NCBI RefSeq assembly: GCF_003590645.1
Contig: NZ_CP031834.1
Span: forward strand, 4,092,501 to 4,156,500
DNA: 64,000 bases
Origin: Mesorhizobium sp. DCY119
Lineage (GTDB): Bacteria; Pseudomonadota; Alphaproteobacteria; Rhizobiales; Rhizobiaceae
Direction of reading: 5' to 3'
Part shown: piece by piece, positions 17,544 through 26,399 of the stretch
How positions within the stretch are numbered: the stretch's first letter is position 1
Layout of the letters: every line of letters starts with the position of its first letter
Program-made: the position numbers and the translations under genes
The notes under the pieces: model-generated
What the model saw: only the letters and a program-made list of their open reading frames with translations
Databases searched by the model: none
What the model was told of the DNA's origin: nothing

Positions 17544-17623
17544 TTTTGTCTCCTCGCGCTGGGCTTCGCGTCTAACCGCAGTTTGCGGTTTGACTTCTTT
17601 CATGACGACTATCATATTTCTCT

Positions 17624-17640
17624 ATGATGATTACCATCAT
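17624..17640. promoter_or_regulatory. Operator ATGATG-N5-CATCAT between SDR and OYE genes
   Basis: A perfect 6-base inverted repeat with 5-base spacer (ATGATGATTACCATCAT) midway in the divergent region, about 80 bases from each start. A weaker similar element, ATGACG-ACTAT-CATATT, lies at 17,602-17,618. One repressor here could control the SDR-tautomerase pair and the old yellow enzyme together. Confidence 0.6.
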
Positions 17641-17728
17641 CTTTATATCGGGGACGGCATGAAGCTGCGCCCTGATGCACCGAACATGTTCGCTGCATTC
17701 GCGCGACAAGGAAGACGAAAGGCAAATC

Positions 17729-18823
17729 ATGACCGACAAAACTCTTTTCGAGCCCTATGAGCTCGGCAACATCACGCTGGCAAACCGGGTCGTCATGGCT
17801 CCATTAACGCGCAACAGAGCCGGCGCCGGTTTTGTGCCGGGTGGACTGGCTGTGGAGTACTATACGCAACGGGCTTCCGCAGGCCTGATCGTCTCGGAGG
17901 CGACACAAATTTCTCAGCAGGGTCAGGGCTATCAGGACACCCCCGGCATCTACACCCAGGCGCAGATCGACGGCTGGCGCAAGGTGACGAACGCCGTGCA
18001 TGCCAGGGGTGGGCGCATCTTCCTGCAACTCTGGCACGTCGGCCGTGTCTCGCATATCAACTTGCAGCCGAACGGGCAGGCCCCGGTAGCACCGTCCCCT
18101 ATCAGGGCCTTGACCAAGACGTTCGTGAACAATGGCTTCGTCGATGTGTCGGAGCCGCGTGCGCTCGAACTGGACGAGATCCCCGGCATCATCGAAGATT
18201 TCCGCAGAGCAGCCGCGAATGCGATCGCAGCCGGTTTCGACGGTGTCGAAATCCATGGCGCGAATGGCTATCTGCTCGACCAGTTCCTCAAGGATGGCGC
18301 GAACACCCGCACCGACGCTTACGGCGGTTCGGTCGAGAATCGCGCCCGGCTGACGCTTGAGGTAACGACCGCCGTTGCCAAGGAAATCGGCGCGAATAGA
18401 ACCGGGATCCGGATCTCGCCGGTATCACCGGCCAACGGGGTGTTCGCCTCCGATCCGCAGGCGCAATTCGATTACATCGTCGAGAAGCTCGACGAGCTCG
18501 GCATTGCCTATATCCATGTCGTGGAAGGCGCCACAGGCGGGCCGCGCGACGTCTCCCCCTTCGACTTCGAAGCGCTGCGCCGCAAGTTCAGGAACACTTA
18601 CGTCGCTAATAACGGCTACGATCTGGAGCTTGCCAAGTCACGTCTGGCCGAGGGCAAAGCGGACCTGTTCGCCTTCGGGCGGCCGTTTATCGCCAATCCT
18701 GACCTCGTTGAGCGCCTGACGGCCGGCGCGCCGCTCGCCAACTTCGAACAGGCCACTCTCTATGGCGGTGGCGCAGCGGGTTACACGGACTATCCCGCCA
18801 TCGCCGCCTCAAGCCGTCCTTGA
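17729..18823 (+). CDS. Old yellow enzyme family alkene reductase (NemA-like)
   Basis: FMN-dependent ene-reductase of 364 residues from MTDKTLFEPYELG, reducing activated C=C bonds with NADPH. Family marks: RVVMAPLTRNRA, the FMN-binding LQLWHVGRVSH near residue 98, the substrate-binding HGANGYLLDQFLKDGANTRTDAYGGSVENRARL (His/Asn pair near residue 180) and FGRPFIANPDL near the C terminus. Normal length. In E. coli the homologous nemA is controlled by the TetR-type NemR, and here a NemR-like gene and a TetR-like operator are close by. Confidence 0.9.
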   Translation: MTDKTLFEPYELGNITLANRVVMAPLTRNRAGAGFVPGGLAVEYYTQRASAGLIVSEATQISQQGQGYQDTPGIYTQAQIDGWRKVTNAVHARGGRIFLQLWHVGRVSHINLQPNGQAPVAPSPIRALTKTFVNNGFVDVSEPRALELDEIPGIIEDFRRAAANAIAAGFDGVEIHGANGYLLDQFLKDGANTRTDAYGGSVENRARLTLEVTTAVAKEIGANRTGIRISPVSPANGVFASDPQAQFDYIVEKLDELGIAYIHVVEGATGGPRDVSPFDFEALRRKFRNTYVANNGYDLELAKSRLAEGKADLFAFGRPFIANPDLVERLTAGAPLANFEQATLYGGGAAGYTDYPAIAASSRP

Positions 18824-19016
18824 CGCATTGAGGCCGAGCTCGCACTCCGCCCGAGCCAGATCGTTTGGGCGGGGTGCCTTTCAATATGGTGCAGCCATCA
18901 ATCGGGCGGTCTGTCTTAGCGATCCAGCGATGCGAATGGGCGTCCCTGCTGCGCCTCTCCTAGTCGTGCGGATGATCGCTATGTTTGTTCAACATTATTC
19001 TTGGTCTACAGCTCGA

Positions 19017-19595
19017 TTATTTTCGTGCGCCATGTTGGATCGTCGAGAGGCAATCGGCGCGGCAAGCGTCGAGTATTTCATCGGCCAACATGGAGTTGTC
19101 TGGACAAGCCCTCGACAGGACGATGGCGCCTACGGCTTGGGCGAAGACGTTGATGGCTTGCATGCGTGCCTCTGAGGCATGGGCTTTCCTTCGTGCGATG
19201 TCATCCTCAAGCACCCGCACGAGATTCTCAATTCCGACGGCAAAAACGGACTTGGTTTCGTCCGGTTGACGTGCAGCTTCGCCACTCAGGGCTGCGGCCG
19301 GACAGCCGTGGCCACGCGCGTCCCTATGCTCACGCGATATGTAGAGTTCGATGGCGACTACGGCATCGCGGCCTGAGTATCGTGCCGCCGTTTCGCCAAA
19401 GGCTTTGGCCGCTGCCTCCACAACTAGACCCTCTTTGGACCGGAAATGGTTGTAGAAGCCGCCATGGGTGAACCCCGCTTGCTCCATTAACTGTGCGACG
19501 CCTACGCTATCGAACCCATGCTCGCGGAACAGCACCGCCGCAGTGTCGACAATGCGATCGCGGTTTTCCTGCGCTTTCTCTTTTGTGACACGCAC
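19017..19595 (-). CDS. TetR/AcrR family regulator, NemR-like (second)
   Basis: A 192-residue repressor. The HTH is VAQLMEQAGFTHGGFYNHFRSKEGL (residues 33-57). The ligand domain has GHGCPAAALSGEAARQ with Cys98 in the NemR Cys106 position, and further cysteines at the C terminus (SRACPDN, DACRADC). It is divergent from the alpha/beta hydrolase gene with two ATGATG...CATCAT palindromes between, and the same motif occurs before the DoxX, SDR and OYE genes. This makes it the best candidate regulator of that set (inference). Confidence 0.88.
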   Translation of the reverse strand: MRVTKEKAQENRDRIVDTAAVLFREHGFDSVGVAQLMEQAGFTHGGFYNHFRSKEGLVVEAAAKAFGETAARYSGRDAVVAIELYISREHRDARGHGCPAAALSGEAARQPDETKSVFAVGIENLVRVLEDDIARRKAHASEARMQAINVFAQAVGAIVLSRACPDNSMLADEILDACRADCLSTIQHGARK

Positions 19596-19625
19596 TTGGC
19601 AGCTCCTTTCGACAAATGAAACCAG

Positions 19626-19648
19626 ATAATGATGTCGGTCATCATTAT
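19626..19648. promoter_or_regulatory. Operator ATAATGATG-N5-CATCATTAT
   Basis: A perfect inverted repeat with 9-base arms and a TCGGT spacer, 31 bases upstream of the tetR start. It is the best copy of the ATGATG-N5-CATCAT motif in the window, suited to autoregulation of the adjacent TetR gene. Confidence 0.65.
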
Positions 19649-19663
19649 TGCTTGACTCCCTTG

Positions 19664-19677
19664 ATGATGACCATCAT
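19664..19677. promoter_or_regulatory. Palindrome ATGATG-N2-CATCAT
   Basis: ATGATGACCATCAT lies 31 bases upstream of the alpha/beta hydrolase start and 33 bases centre-to-centre from the preceding site. The spacer is 2 rather than 5 bases, so affinity for the same protein may differ. Confidence 0.5.
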
Positions 19678-19707
19678 TTAAATTGCATGTATCACGAGGA
19701 ATCTCCA

Positions 19708-20553
19708 ATGTCAGATACCCATTTCACAGCGCCGACCCGGTTCATCGAAGTCGACGGCGACGGCTTTGCCTATCGCCGTTGGGGCAACGCCAATTCCGGG
19801 CAGCCACCGCTGCTGTTCTTCCAGCACTTCCGCGGCGGTCTGGATCATTGGGACCCTCTGCTGACCGACGGACTGGCGGCAGGGCGCGAGGTGATCCTTT
19901 ACAACTACCGTGGCTGCGCATCCTCTACCGGCGCCCCGCGCAATCGCATCGAAGACAAGGCCGACGACGCGGCCAAGGTGATCCATGCACTCGGCCTCTC
20001 CAAGGTCGACGTCGCCGGCTTCTCTCTCGGCGGTATGGTGGCGCAGGATTTCACGCAGCGTCATTCTGAACTTGTGCGCAAACTCCTGCTCCTTGGCACC
20101 CAGCCGCGCGGCGGCAATCCCGCTCCCGATCCAAGGATTTTCGAGGCCGCACCACGGCCGGTTCCGACCGTGGACGATTTCCTGTTCCTGTTCTTCGGTC
20201 CCTCGAAAGCTGCCAAACAGGCCGGCCGTGATTTCTGGGCCCGCCGCCACCAGCGCGAAGACCAAGACCCGCCGAGTTCAGTCGAGCTCATGCAGGCCGA
20301 AATCGAGGCGAGCACCGCTTTCGCCACGCCGCTCGACCCGGAAAAGCCATTCGACCATCTGGCCGAGATCAGCCAGCCGACCTTGGTCGTCAACGGCGTC
20401 AACGATGTCATGATCGCCACGATCAATTCCTGGCATATGGTTCAGAACATTCCGAATGCGCAACTGATCGTCTATCCGGACGCCGGGCACGGCGCGCAGT
20501 TCCAGTATCCCGAGCGGTTTCTGAAGCACGCCATCCAGTTCCTGGATGAGTGA
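19708..20553 (+). CDS. Alpha/beta hydrolase
   Basis: A 281-residue alpha/beta hydrolase from MSDTHFTAPTRFIEV, chosen because GAGGAATCTCC precedes it; upstream in-frame starts would overlap the operator. Features: FFQHFRGGLDHWDP oxyanion region, the elbow VAGFSLGGMVAQD (Ser near residue 105), VVNGVNDVMIAT (Asp) and DAGHGAQFQYPE (His). Close in layout to esterase/perhydrolase-type members. It is divergent from the NemR-like tetR gene, so likely a direct target. Confidence 0.87.
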   Translation: MSDTHFTAPTRFIEVDGDGFAYRRWGNANSGQPPLLFFQHFRGGLDHWDPLLTDGLAAGREVILYNYRGCASSTGAPRNRIEDKADDAAKVIHALGLSKVDVAGFSLGGMVAQDFTQRHSELVRKLLLLGTQPRGGNPAPDPRIFEAAPRPVPTVDDFLFLFFGPSKAAKQAGRDFWARRHQREDQDPPSSVELMQAEIEASTAFATPLDPEKPFDHLAEISQPTLVVNGVNDVMIATINSWHMVQNIPNAQLIVYPDAGHGAQFQYPERFLKHAIQFLDE

Positions 20554-20754
20554 TCGCCGCCTTAGGCCGAGATGGGAACGCTTCGAGCCCGCTTGGATCC
20601 ACCCCAAGTGCGCGCTGCGGAAGACGAATGAAGGCCCTGGAACAGGCATTCGCGGCGTGGCGAGCCAGGGTTGGTGCATTCATCGGCAAAGGACCATCAC
20701 CCATGTAGCTGTGAAGAAAACTGGCGCTATATTCGTTCGACATCGATAATAAGA

Positions 20755-20768
20755 GGGTATATACGCGC
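20755..20768. promoter_or_regulatory. Candidate MarR operator, copy 1
   Basis: GGGTATATACGCGC, with the palindromic core GTATATAC, ends four bases before the marR start. The similar 16-mer at 21,185-21,200 follows the marR gene and precedes the reductase gene, consistent with one regulator binding both. Confidence 0.45.
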
Positions 20769-20771
20769 AAT

Positions 20772-21170
20772 ATGTCCCACTGCTATGGTTCACTGCTGCG
20801 CACGGCGACCCGGAAAGTCGCGTCGATCTATGACGAGGCGCTGGCCCCGCTGGGGATCAACATCGCGCAATATTCGCTGCTCAGGATCATCGAACGCTGT
20901 CAGCCCGTGAACTTCACCGAACTCGGCCGCATCGCCGAACTCGACCGTTCGACGGTGGGGCGCAATGTGCGAGTCCTCGAGCGAGTTGGCCTCGTCGAGA
21001 TGGGACGCGGTGAAGACGACCACAGGGAGGCCACCGTCACCCTCGCGGATCGCGGGACCCACGTGCTCGGAACCGCGCGTCCGATCTGGGAAGAATGTCA
21101 GCGACAGATCGAAAAGCAGCTAGGCCCGGTGAAGATCATAGCGTTGCAGGACATCCTGCACTCGTTATAG
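20772..21170 (+). CDS. MarR family winged-helix regulator
   Basis: A 132-residue MarR-type regulator. The wHTH spans INIAQYSLLRIIERCQPVNFTELGRIAELDRSTVGRNVRVLERVGLVEMGRGEDDHREATVTL, with recognition helix DRSTVGRNVRVL and the wing ending DDHREA. It is a short member of the family (usually 140-150), with a brief N-terminal helix. Similar sequence motifs lie directly before it and between it and the aldo/keto reductase gene, so it probably controls itself and the downstream catabolic genes. Confidence 0.87.
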   Translation: MSHCYGSLLRTATRKVASIYDEALAPLGINIAQYSLLRIIERCQPVNFTELGRIAELDRSTVGRNVRVLERVGLVEMGRGEDDHREATVTLADRGTHVLGTARPIWEECQRQIEKQLGPVKIIALQDILHSL

Positions 21171-21184
21171 GGTTCTTTTTCAAA

Positions 21185-21200
21185 GCGGGCATATACCCGC
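21185..21200. promoter_or_regulatory. Candidate MarR operator, copy 2
   Basis: GCGGGCATATACCCGC is an inverted repeat with 5-base arms (GCGGG/CCCGC) around CATATA, about 92 bases upstream of the aldo/keto reductase start. In reverse it reads GCGGGTATATGCCCGC, close to the element before marR. Confidence 0.5.
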
Positions 21201-21291
21201 AGAAAGTTCGATCTGCGTGACCCCTCAGACCTCGCAGCTAGCGCCTCTCGACTACTGACAAACCTCGTGCCGCGTAAAGAACGGAGCTATC

Positions 21292-22302
21292 ATGAAATAC
21301 ACCTTGTTAGGAAAGACCGGCCTTCGGGTCTCGCAGATCGCCCTTGGCACCGGCAATTTCGGGACAGGCTGGGGCCATGGCGCCAACGCTGACGATAGCA
21401 CGGCAATTTTCAACGCCTATGCGGAGGCCGGCGGCAATTTCATCGACACGGCGGACGTCTACCAGTTCGGGCAATCCGAAGAGATACTCGGATCCTTGCT
21501 GCAGGGTCGGCGTGAAAATTTCGTGCTCGCCACCAAGTTTACCAACGGAGCCGTACCCAATGCCGACCGGCTGGTCACCGGCAACAGCCGCAAGGCGCTG
21601 ATCGCCTCTGTTGAAGGCAGCCTCAAGCGCCTGAAGACAGACCGCATCGACATCTACTGGGCGCATCACCCCGATGGCGTGACGCCGGCCGAGGAGATCG
21701 TCCGTGGGTTCGAGGACCTCGCCCGCGCCGGCAAGATTCTCTACGCTGGCCTCTCCAACTTCCCGGCCTGGCGGCTTTCACGCGCGGTCACGCTGGCGGA
21801 ACTGACCCATGCGGTGCCGATCGCCGCCGCGCAGTTCGAGCACAGCTTGGTCCACCGTCAACCCGAAGCTGACCTCTTTCCGGCCTCCGAGGCGCTCGGA
21901 CTCGGCATCGTGACATGGTCGCCGCTCGGCGGCGGCATGCTGACGGGTAAGTACCGCCAGGGCGAGAAGGGCCGTGCCGAAGGCATGGGCGGAAGGGTCT
22001 TCCAGCCTGAAAATTCGGAGCAGCGCACGAATGTGCTCGACGCCGTGCTTGCAATCGCCGGCGACCTCGGCGTCAGCGCCGATCAAGTCGCCATTGCCTG
22101 GGCGGGCAGCCACGGCGCGGTCCCGATGATCGGCCCTCGCTCGCTGACGCAGCTTACCAGCAATCTCGGGGCGATCGGCGTCGAGCTCTCCTCAGGACAG
22201 CTCGACAGGCTCGACAGCGTCAGCAACCTCGATCCGGCCGCGCCGGCGCGCTGCCCGCTGCCGTGGACAGGCGAGAGCGGCAGCCGAAAACCCGTCGCCT
22301 GA
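21292..22302 (+). CDS. Aldo/keto reductase
   Basis: A 336-residue NADPH-dependent aldo/keto reductase. The catalytic tetrad is visible: Asp and Tyr in FIDTADVYQFGQSE (near residues 52-57), Lys in VLATKF, and His in DIYWAHHPDG. The C-terminal GAVPMIGPRSLTQLTSNLGA binds the cofactor phosphate. It heads a same-strand run with the thiolase (38 bases downstream), the MFS transporter and the FAD dehydrogenase. Substrate unknown. Confidence 0.9.
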   Translation: MKYTLLGKTGLRVSQIALGTGNFGTGWGHGANADDSTAIFNAYAEAGGNFIDTADVYQFGQSEEILGSLLQGRRENFVLATKFTNGAVPNADRLVTGNSRKALIASVEGSLKRLKTDRIDIYWAHHPDGVTPAEEIVRGFEDLARAGKILYAGLSNFPAWRLSRAVTLAELTHAVPIAAAQFEHSLVHRQPEADLFPASEALGLGIVTWSPLGGGMLTGKYRQGEKGRAEGMGGRVFQPENSEQRTNVLDAVLAIAGDLGVSADQVAIAWAGSHGAVPMIGPRSLTQLTSNLGAIGVELSSGQLDRLDSVSNLDPAAPARCPLPWTGESGSRKPVA

Positions 22303-22339
22303 ACGCCGTACAAACACCATCCTGACAAGGAGAAAGACC

Positions 22340-23524
22340 ATGAGTTCACGTGACATCATCCTCGCTTACCCGGTCCGCACCGCGATCGGCGCCTATAACG
22401 GCGCGCTGAAGGGCGTTCCCGCCACCGAGCTCGGCGCGGTCGTCGTGCGAGAAACCCTGCGGCGCGCGGGGCTTTCCGGTGACGACATCGGAACGGTGGT
22501 CATGGGCAACGTCATCCAGGCGGGCAACCGCATGAACCCGGCGCGTCAGGCATCCATTGGCGGTGGTCTTCCGGTTTCGGTGCCCGCACTGACCGTCAAC
22601 CGGGTCTGCGGCTCGGGCGCGCAGGCAATCCTGACCGCGGCGCTGGAAATCGCCGCCGGCGACAGCGACGCCGCCATTGCCGGCGGCATGGAGAACATGG
22701 ACCGCGCGCCATACCTCATGGATGGCGGGCGCTGGGGTTACCGCATGGGGCCTGCCCAGATCCTCGACAGCATGCTGACCGACGGGCTGAACGACGCCTT
22801 CTCGGGCGAGCATTCCGGCTGGCACACGGAAGATCTCGTCACCAAGCTGCAGATCACTCGCGAGGCGCAGGACGCTTTTGCCGCGCGTTCGCAGCAGCGC
22901 TTTGCCGCCGCACGGGATGCCGGACTGTTCGCTGACGAGATCGTTGCGGTCGAGATCAAGGGCCGCAAGGGGCTGGAACGTTTTGCGAATGACGAAGCGC
23001 CGCGCCCCGACACCACGATTGAGTCGCTAGCCCGGCTGAAGCCGGCCTTCCGGCCGGACGGGACCATCACCGCCGGCAACGCGCCGGGGCTGAACAGCGC
23101 TGCCGCCGCGATCATCGTCGCCGAGCGTGGCTTTGCCGAGGCCAAGGGCATCGCGCCGATGGCGCGCCTTGCAGGTTACGGCGTCGCCGCCGTCGAGCCG
23201 GGCCTGTTCGGTCTTGGTCCTGTACCGGCCGTTCGCAAGGCGCTGGAAAAGGCCGGCTGGACGCTTGCCGACATTGAGCGCATCGAGATCAACGAGGCCT
23301 TCGCCGCCGTGCCTATCGCCGTCACGCAAGAACTCGGCCTGCCGGACGACATCGTCAATGTCGAAGGCGGCGCTGTCGCGCACGGTCACGCCATCGGTGC
23401 AACCGGCGCGATCCTTACCACACGGCTTCTCCATTCGATGAAGCGCGACGGGCTGTCGCGGGGCATTGTCACGCTCTGTATCGGAGGCGGCCAAGGCATT
23501 GCGCTGGCGCTCGAAGCGCTCTGA
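22340..23524 (+). CDS. Acetyl-CoA C-acyltransferase (thiolase II type)
   Basis: A 394-residue thiolase that condenses or cleaves 3-ketoacyl-CoA. The nucleophilic cysteine is in NRVCGSGAQAI (near residue 91), the base pair in INEAFAAVP and GAVAHGHAIGATGA (His near residue 350), and the second cysteine in TLCIGGGQGIALALE. In the last motif but one the usual LGHPIG reads HGHAIG, a small departure. GGAGAAAGACC precedes the ATG. With the CoA-transferase at 28.8-30.1 kb it could complete a 3-oxoacid degradation route, though an IS cluster separates them. Confidence 0.9.
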   Translation: MSSRDIILAYPVRTAIGAYNGALKGVPATELGAVVVRETLRRAGLSGDDIGTVVMGNVIQAGNRMNPARQASIGGGLPVSVPALTVNRVCGSGAQAILTAALEIAAGDSDAAIAGGMENMDRAPYLMDGGRWGYRMGPAQILDSMLTDGLNDAFSGEHSGWHTEDLVTKLQITREAQDAFAARSQQRFAAARDAGLFADEIVAVEIKGRKGLERFANDEAPRPDTTIESLARLKPAFRPDGTITAGNAPGLNSAAAAIIVAERGFAEAKGIAPMARLAGYGVAAVEPGLFGLGPVPAVRKALEKAGWTLADIERIEINEAFAAVPIAVTQELGLPDDIVNVEGGAVAHGHAIGATGAILTTRLLHSMKRDGLSRGIVTLCIGGGQGIALALEAL

Positions 23525-23683
23525 TAGATGCGAGATGCGGTTCCTGAAGCCAGATCCTGGAAATCAACCGTGGCGGCAGAACGCGCGGCCTGTGCTCGAC
23601 GTCCCTGAATATGATTATCCCGTCCACTCCGCGTTTGCGGCGCACACCGCGATCGAGAGTGTAGCGTCTTGAGGCAATAGGGC

Positions 23684-24946
23684 ATGACCAGAAAATCCGT
23701 CATCCAGAAAACCGGCAGTGGCGCCTGGGGCGTTGTCATTCTCGGGTTCCTGACGCTGGCGCTCGCCTTCACGGTGCGCGGTTCGCTCTCGCTCGCCATG
23801 CCGGCTTGGCAGTCCGAGTTCGGCTGGTCACGGAGTTTCATCTCCGGTATCGCGGCAGCCTCCCTCCTTGTCATTGCCGTGATAGCACCCTTCGCCGGGG
23901 GTCTCGTCGACCGTCGGGGATCCCGGCCTCTTCTGGTCTTCGGGCTGGCCGCGATCGGCGTCGGCATCGTGCTGGTTGCATCCGCGCAACCCGGACTGAC
24001 ATCCTGGCTGCTGCCGATCGGCTTCGCCGGGATAGGCGCCCTCGGTTTCGGGACCATTGCCCAGCACGTCGTTGCGGCGGCGATCGCGCAGCGGATCGAG
24101 CAAAACCGTGGCCTCGCCGTCGGAATCGGCACTGCCGGCTCCACCGCCGGACAACTCTTGTTGATGCCGGCGCTGGCGTTCTTGATGCAAAGCGGCGAAT
24201 GGCGCCTCGCTTTCCTGCTCCTCGCAGCTTCCTGCTTTCTGCTCATACCTGTGGCATGGCTCACCTTAGGAGGACATGCGCCTGCCTCGACCGCACGTTC
24301 TCACATCCATGGTGAAAGCGGTGCTCATACCAAGCCACGCAGCAACCTTGCCGCGCTCGCTCGCAGTCCGGTGTTCCACGCATTGTTCTGGAGCTACGCA
24401 ATCTGCGGGTTCACGACAACCGGCGTCATCGAGACCCACTTGATGCCCTATGCGGCGCTGTGCGGATTCAGCCCCGTGCCGAGCGCCACCGCCTATGGTG
24501 TGCTGTCCGCGCTGAACCTCGCTGGAATGATCGCCGCCGGATGGCTGTCGGACCGCGTGCACCGACCGCTCCTACTGGCGTTCATCTACACAGCCCGCGC
24601 GGGCGCTTTCATCCTGCTGATGTTCGTCGCCGACAGTTATCCTCTACTCATGGTTTTCGCCACTCTGTTCGGGCTCTTCGACTACTCGACCGCTCCGGTG
24701 ACGGCGAGCTACCTCGCCAGCCGCCTGGGCGTCCGCGTCCTTGGCCTATCGATGGGACTGCTCGCCGCCGGGCATGCGATCGGAGCTGCCGCCGGCGCTT
24801 GGGCAGGAGGGGCCGTCTTTGATTGGAGCGGCGACTATAGACTACTCTGGATTGCATCCGTTTCTCTAGCCATGGTTGCGACGCTTCTGATGATAGGTCT
24901 TAGCGACGATGAAAGAAGCAGGGGCGTGAAGCTGGCGAATGCCTAA
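23684..24946 (+). CDS. MFS transporter
   Basis: A 420-residue major facilitator with about 12 membrane segments. The first loop motif reads GGLVDRRGSRPLLVFGLAAIG (cytoplasmic loop 2-3), and the second half has AGWLSDRVHRPLLLAF. The N-terminal WQSEFGWSRSFISG and the arrangement fit the monocarboxylate/oxalate-type transporters often next to hydroxyacid dehydrogenases. Its stop overlaps the ATG of the FAD dehydrogenase gene by eight bases, so the two are translationally coupled and the transporter likely imports that enzyme's substrate (inference). Confidence 0.87.
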   Translation: MTRKSVIQKTGSGAWGVVILGFLTLALAFTVRGSLSLAMPAWQSEFGWSRSFISGIAAASLLVIAVIAPFAGGLVDRRGSRPLLVFGLAAIGVGIVLVASAQPGLTSWLLPIGFAGIGALGFGTIAQHVVAAAIAQRIEQNRGLAVGIGTAGSTAGQLLLMPALAFLMQSGEWRLAFLLLAASCFLLIPVAWLTLGGHAPASTARSHIHGESGAHTKPRSNLAALARSPVFHALFWSYAICGFTTTGVIETHLMPYAALCGFSPVPSATAYGVLSALNLAGMIAAGWLSDRVHRPLLLAFIYTARAGAFILLMFVADSYPLLMVFATLFGLFDYSTAPVTASYLASRLGVRVLGLSMGLLAAGHAIGAAAGAWAGGAVFDWSGDYRLLWIASVSLAMVATLLMIGLSDDERSRGVKLANA

Positions 24947-26372
24947 GCGCGGCCTCGTCAGGGAGGGAAAGCCAATCCAAGTAGAACGGAAATCTCTGGA
25001 TTTTGTCGAGGCTCTGCAGCACGCGGTGGGCGCGTCCAATGTCAAGGTCGGGGCCGATATACCCGAGGCTGCGCTTCGCGATTGGAGCGACGAGCGTGGC
25101 GGCACTCCCTTGGCGCTCGTGGCCCCACGCAACACCGAAGCCGTCGCTACGATCATGCGGCTGTGCCATGCTCACGAAATCCCGGTCGTGCCGCAGGGCG
25201 GACGTTCGGGGCTGGCGGGCGGCGCGGTTCCCTCGGAGGGTGCAGTGCTTCTCTCTTTGGCGGGCCTCGACCGGATAGATGAGATCGATGTCATCTCCGG
25301 CCTGATGGTCGTCGGAGCGGGGTGTATCCTGAAGCGTGTCCAGGAGGCCGCTCAGGAAGCGGGCCTTTCGTTTCCGCTCGACTTTGGCGCAAGCGGGTCG
25401 AGTCAGATTGGAGGCATTGTCGCCACCAATGCCGGCGGCAACAGGGTGATCCGCTACGGCATGACGCGCGATCTCGTGCTGGGTCTCGAAGCCGTACTGG
25501 CCGACGGCACCATCCTGCCGATGATGAACCGCATGCCGAAGAATAATGCAGCGCTGGACCTCAAGCACCTCTTCATCGGATCTGAAGGAACGCTCGGTGT
25601 CATTACGCGCGCCGTGCTGAAGCTGCATCCCGGAGTGGCCGGCGCCAATGCCTCGCTGGTCGCGGTGCAGGACTTCGAAGCCGTTACGGGACTCTTACGC
25701 CACGCCCAGCACGCGCTTTCGGGCCGGATTACGGCTTTCGAACTTATGTGGAACGACTACTACCGCGCCGTGCTTGCCGAAACGGGGCAACGCGCGCCGA
25801 TCCCCCCGGACCAGGATATCTATGTGCTGATCGAGATGCAGGGCTCGGACCCTGATGGCGACCGACCGGCCTTCGAGTCCATGCTGGAAGCGGCCTTCGA
25901 GGCGGGACTGGTCGTCAACGCCGTCGTGGCGCAGTCGCAATGCGAGGTTGAACTGTTCTGGTCGCTGCGCGACGGCGTGGCAGAAATCCTCTCGCGTCGC
26001 GCCCCGGTGATCGCCTTTGACGTCTCGGTGCCGCTCGCGCGCATCGGAGCGTGCGTGCAAGAGATTCGGGTCGGACTAATGCAAGCCTGCCCGACATTGC
26101 AAGTCGTATTCTTTGGCCATGCCGGCGACAGCAACATCCACCTGATTGCCGGTCCCGTCGCGGACATCGGCCTGACCAGCCATGGCATCGAGCAGATCGT
26201 CTATGACATCATCCGCACATATGGCGGGTCGGTGTCGGCCGAACATGGCATCGGACTGCACAAGAAGCCTTGGCTGAGCTACAGCAGATCGGAGAGCGAA
26301 ATGGCGCTGCTTCGTCAGCTGAAAAGGACCCTCGATTCCAAAGGCATCCTCAATCCGGGCAAGGTTCTGTGA
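24939..26372 (+). CDS. FAD-linked D-2-hydroxyacid dehydrogenase family oxidase
   Basis: A 477-residue flavoprotein of the D-lactate / D-2-hydroxyglutarate / glycolate dehydrogenase group. The FAD domain (PCMH type) includes VVPQGGRSGLAGGAVP and DFGASGSSQIGGIVATNAGGNRVIRYG (residues 85-175); the C-terminal FAD-oxidase domain has the metal-binding FFGHAGDSNIHL and VSAEHGIGLHKKPW. The end, DSKGILNPGKVL, is complete. It is coupled to the MFS gene. Substrate chirality is inferred from the family, not from a diagnostic residue. Confidence 0.88.
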   Translation: MPKRGLVREGKPIQVERKSLDFVEALQHAVGASNVKVGADIPEAALRDWSDERGGTPLALVAPRNTEAVATIMRLCHAHEIPVVPQGGRSGLAGGAVPSEGAVLLSLAGLDRIDEIDVISGLMVVGAGCILKRVQEAAQEAGLSFPLDFGASGSSQIGGIVATNAGGNRVIRYGMTRDLVLGLEAVLADGTILPMMNRMPKNNAALDLKHLFIGSEGTLGVITRAVLKLHPGVAGANASLVAVQDFEAVTGLLRHAQHALSGRITAFELMWNDYYRAVLAETGQRAPIPPDQDIYVLIEMQGSDPDGDRPAFESMLEAAFEAGLVVNAVVAQSQCEVELFWSLRDGVAEILSRRAPVIAFDVSVPLARIGACVQEIRVGLMQACPTLQVVFFGHAGDSNIHLIAGPVADIGLTSHGIEQIVYDIIRTYGGSVSAEHGIGLHKKPWLSYSRSESEMALLRQLKRTLDSKGILNPGKVL

Positions 26373-26399
26373 GGCCAAGCCTGCTCACCGGTGGATGTC

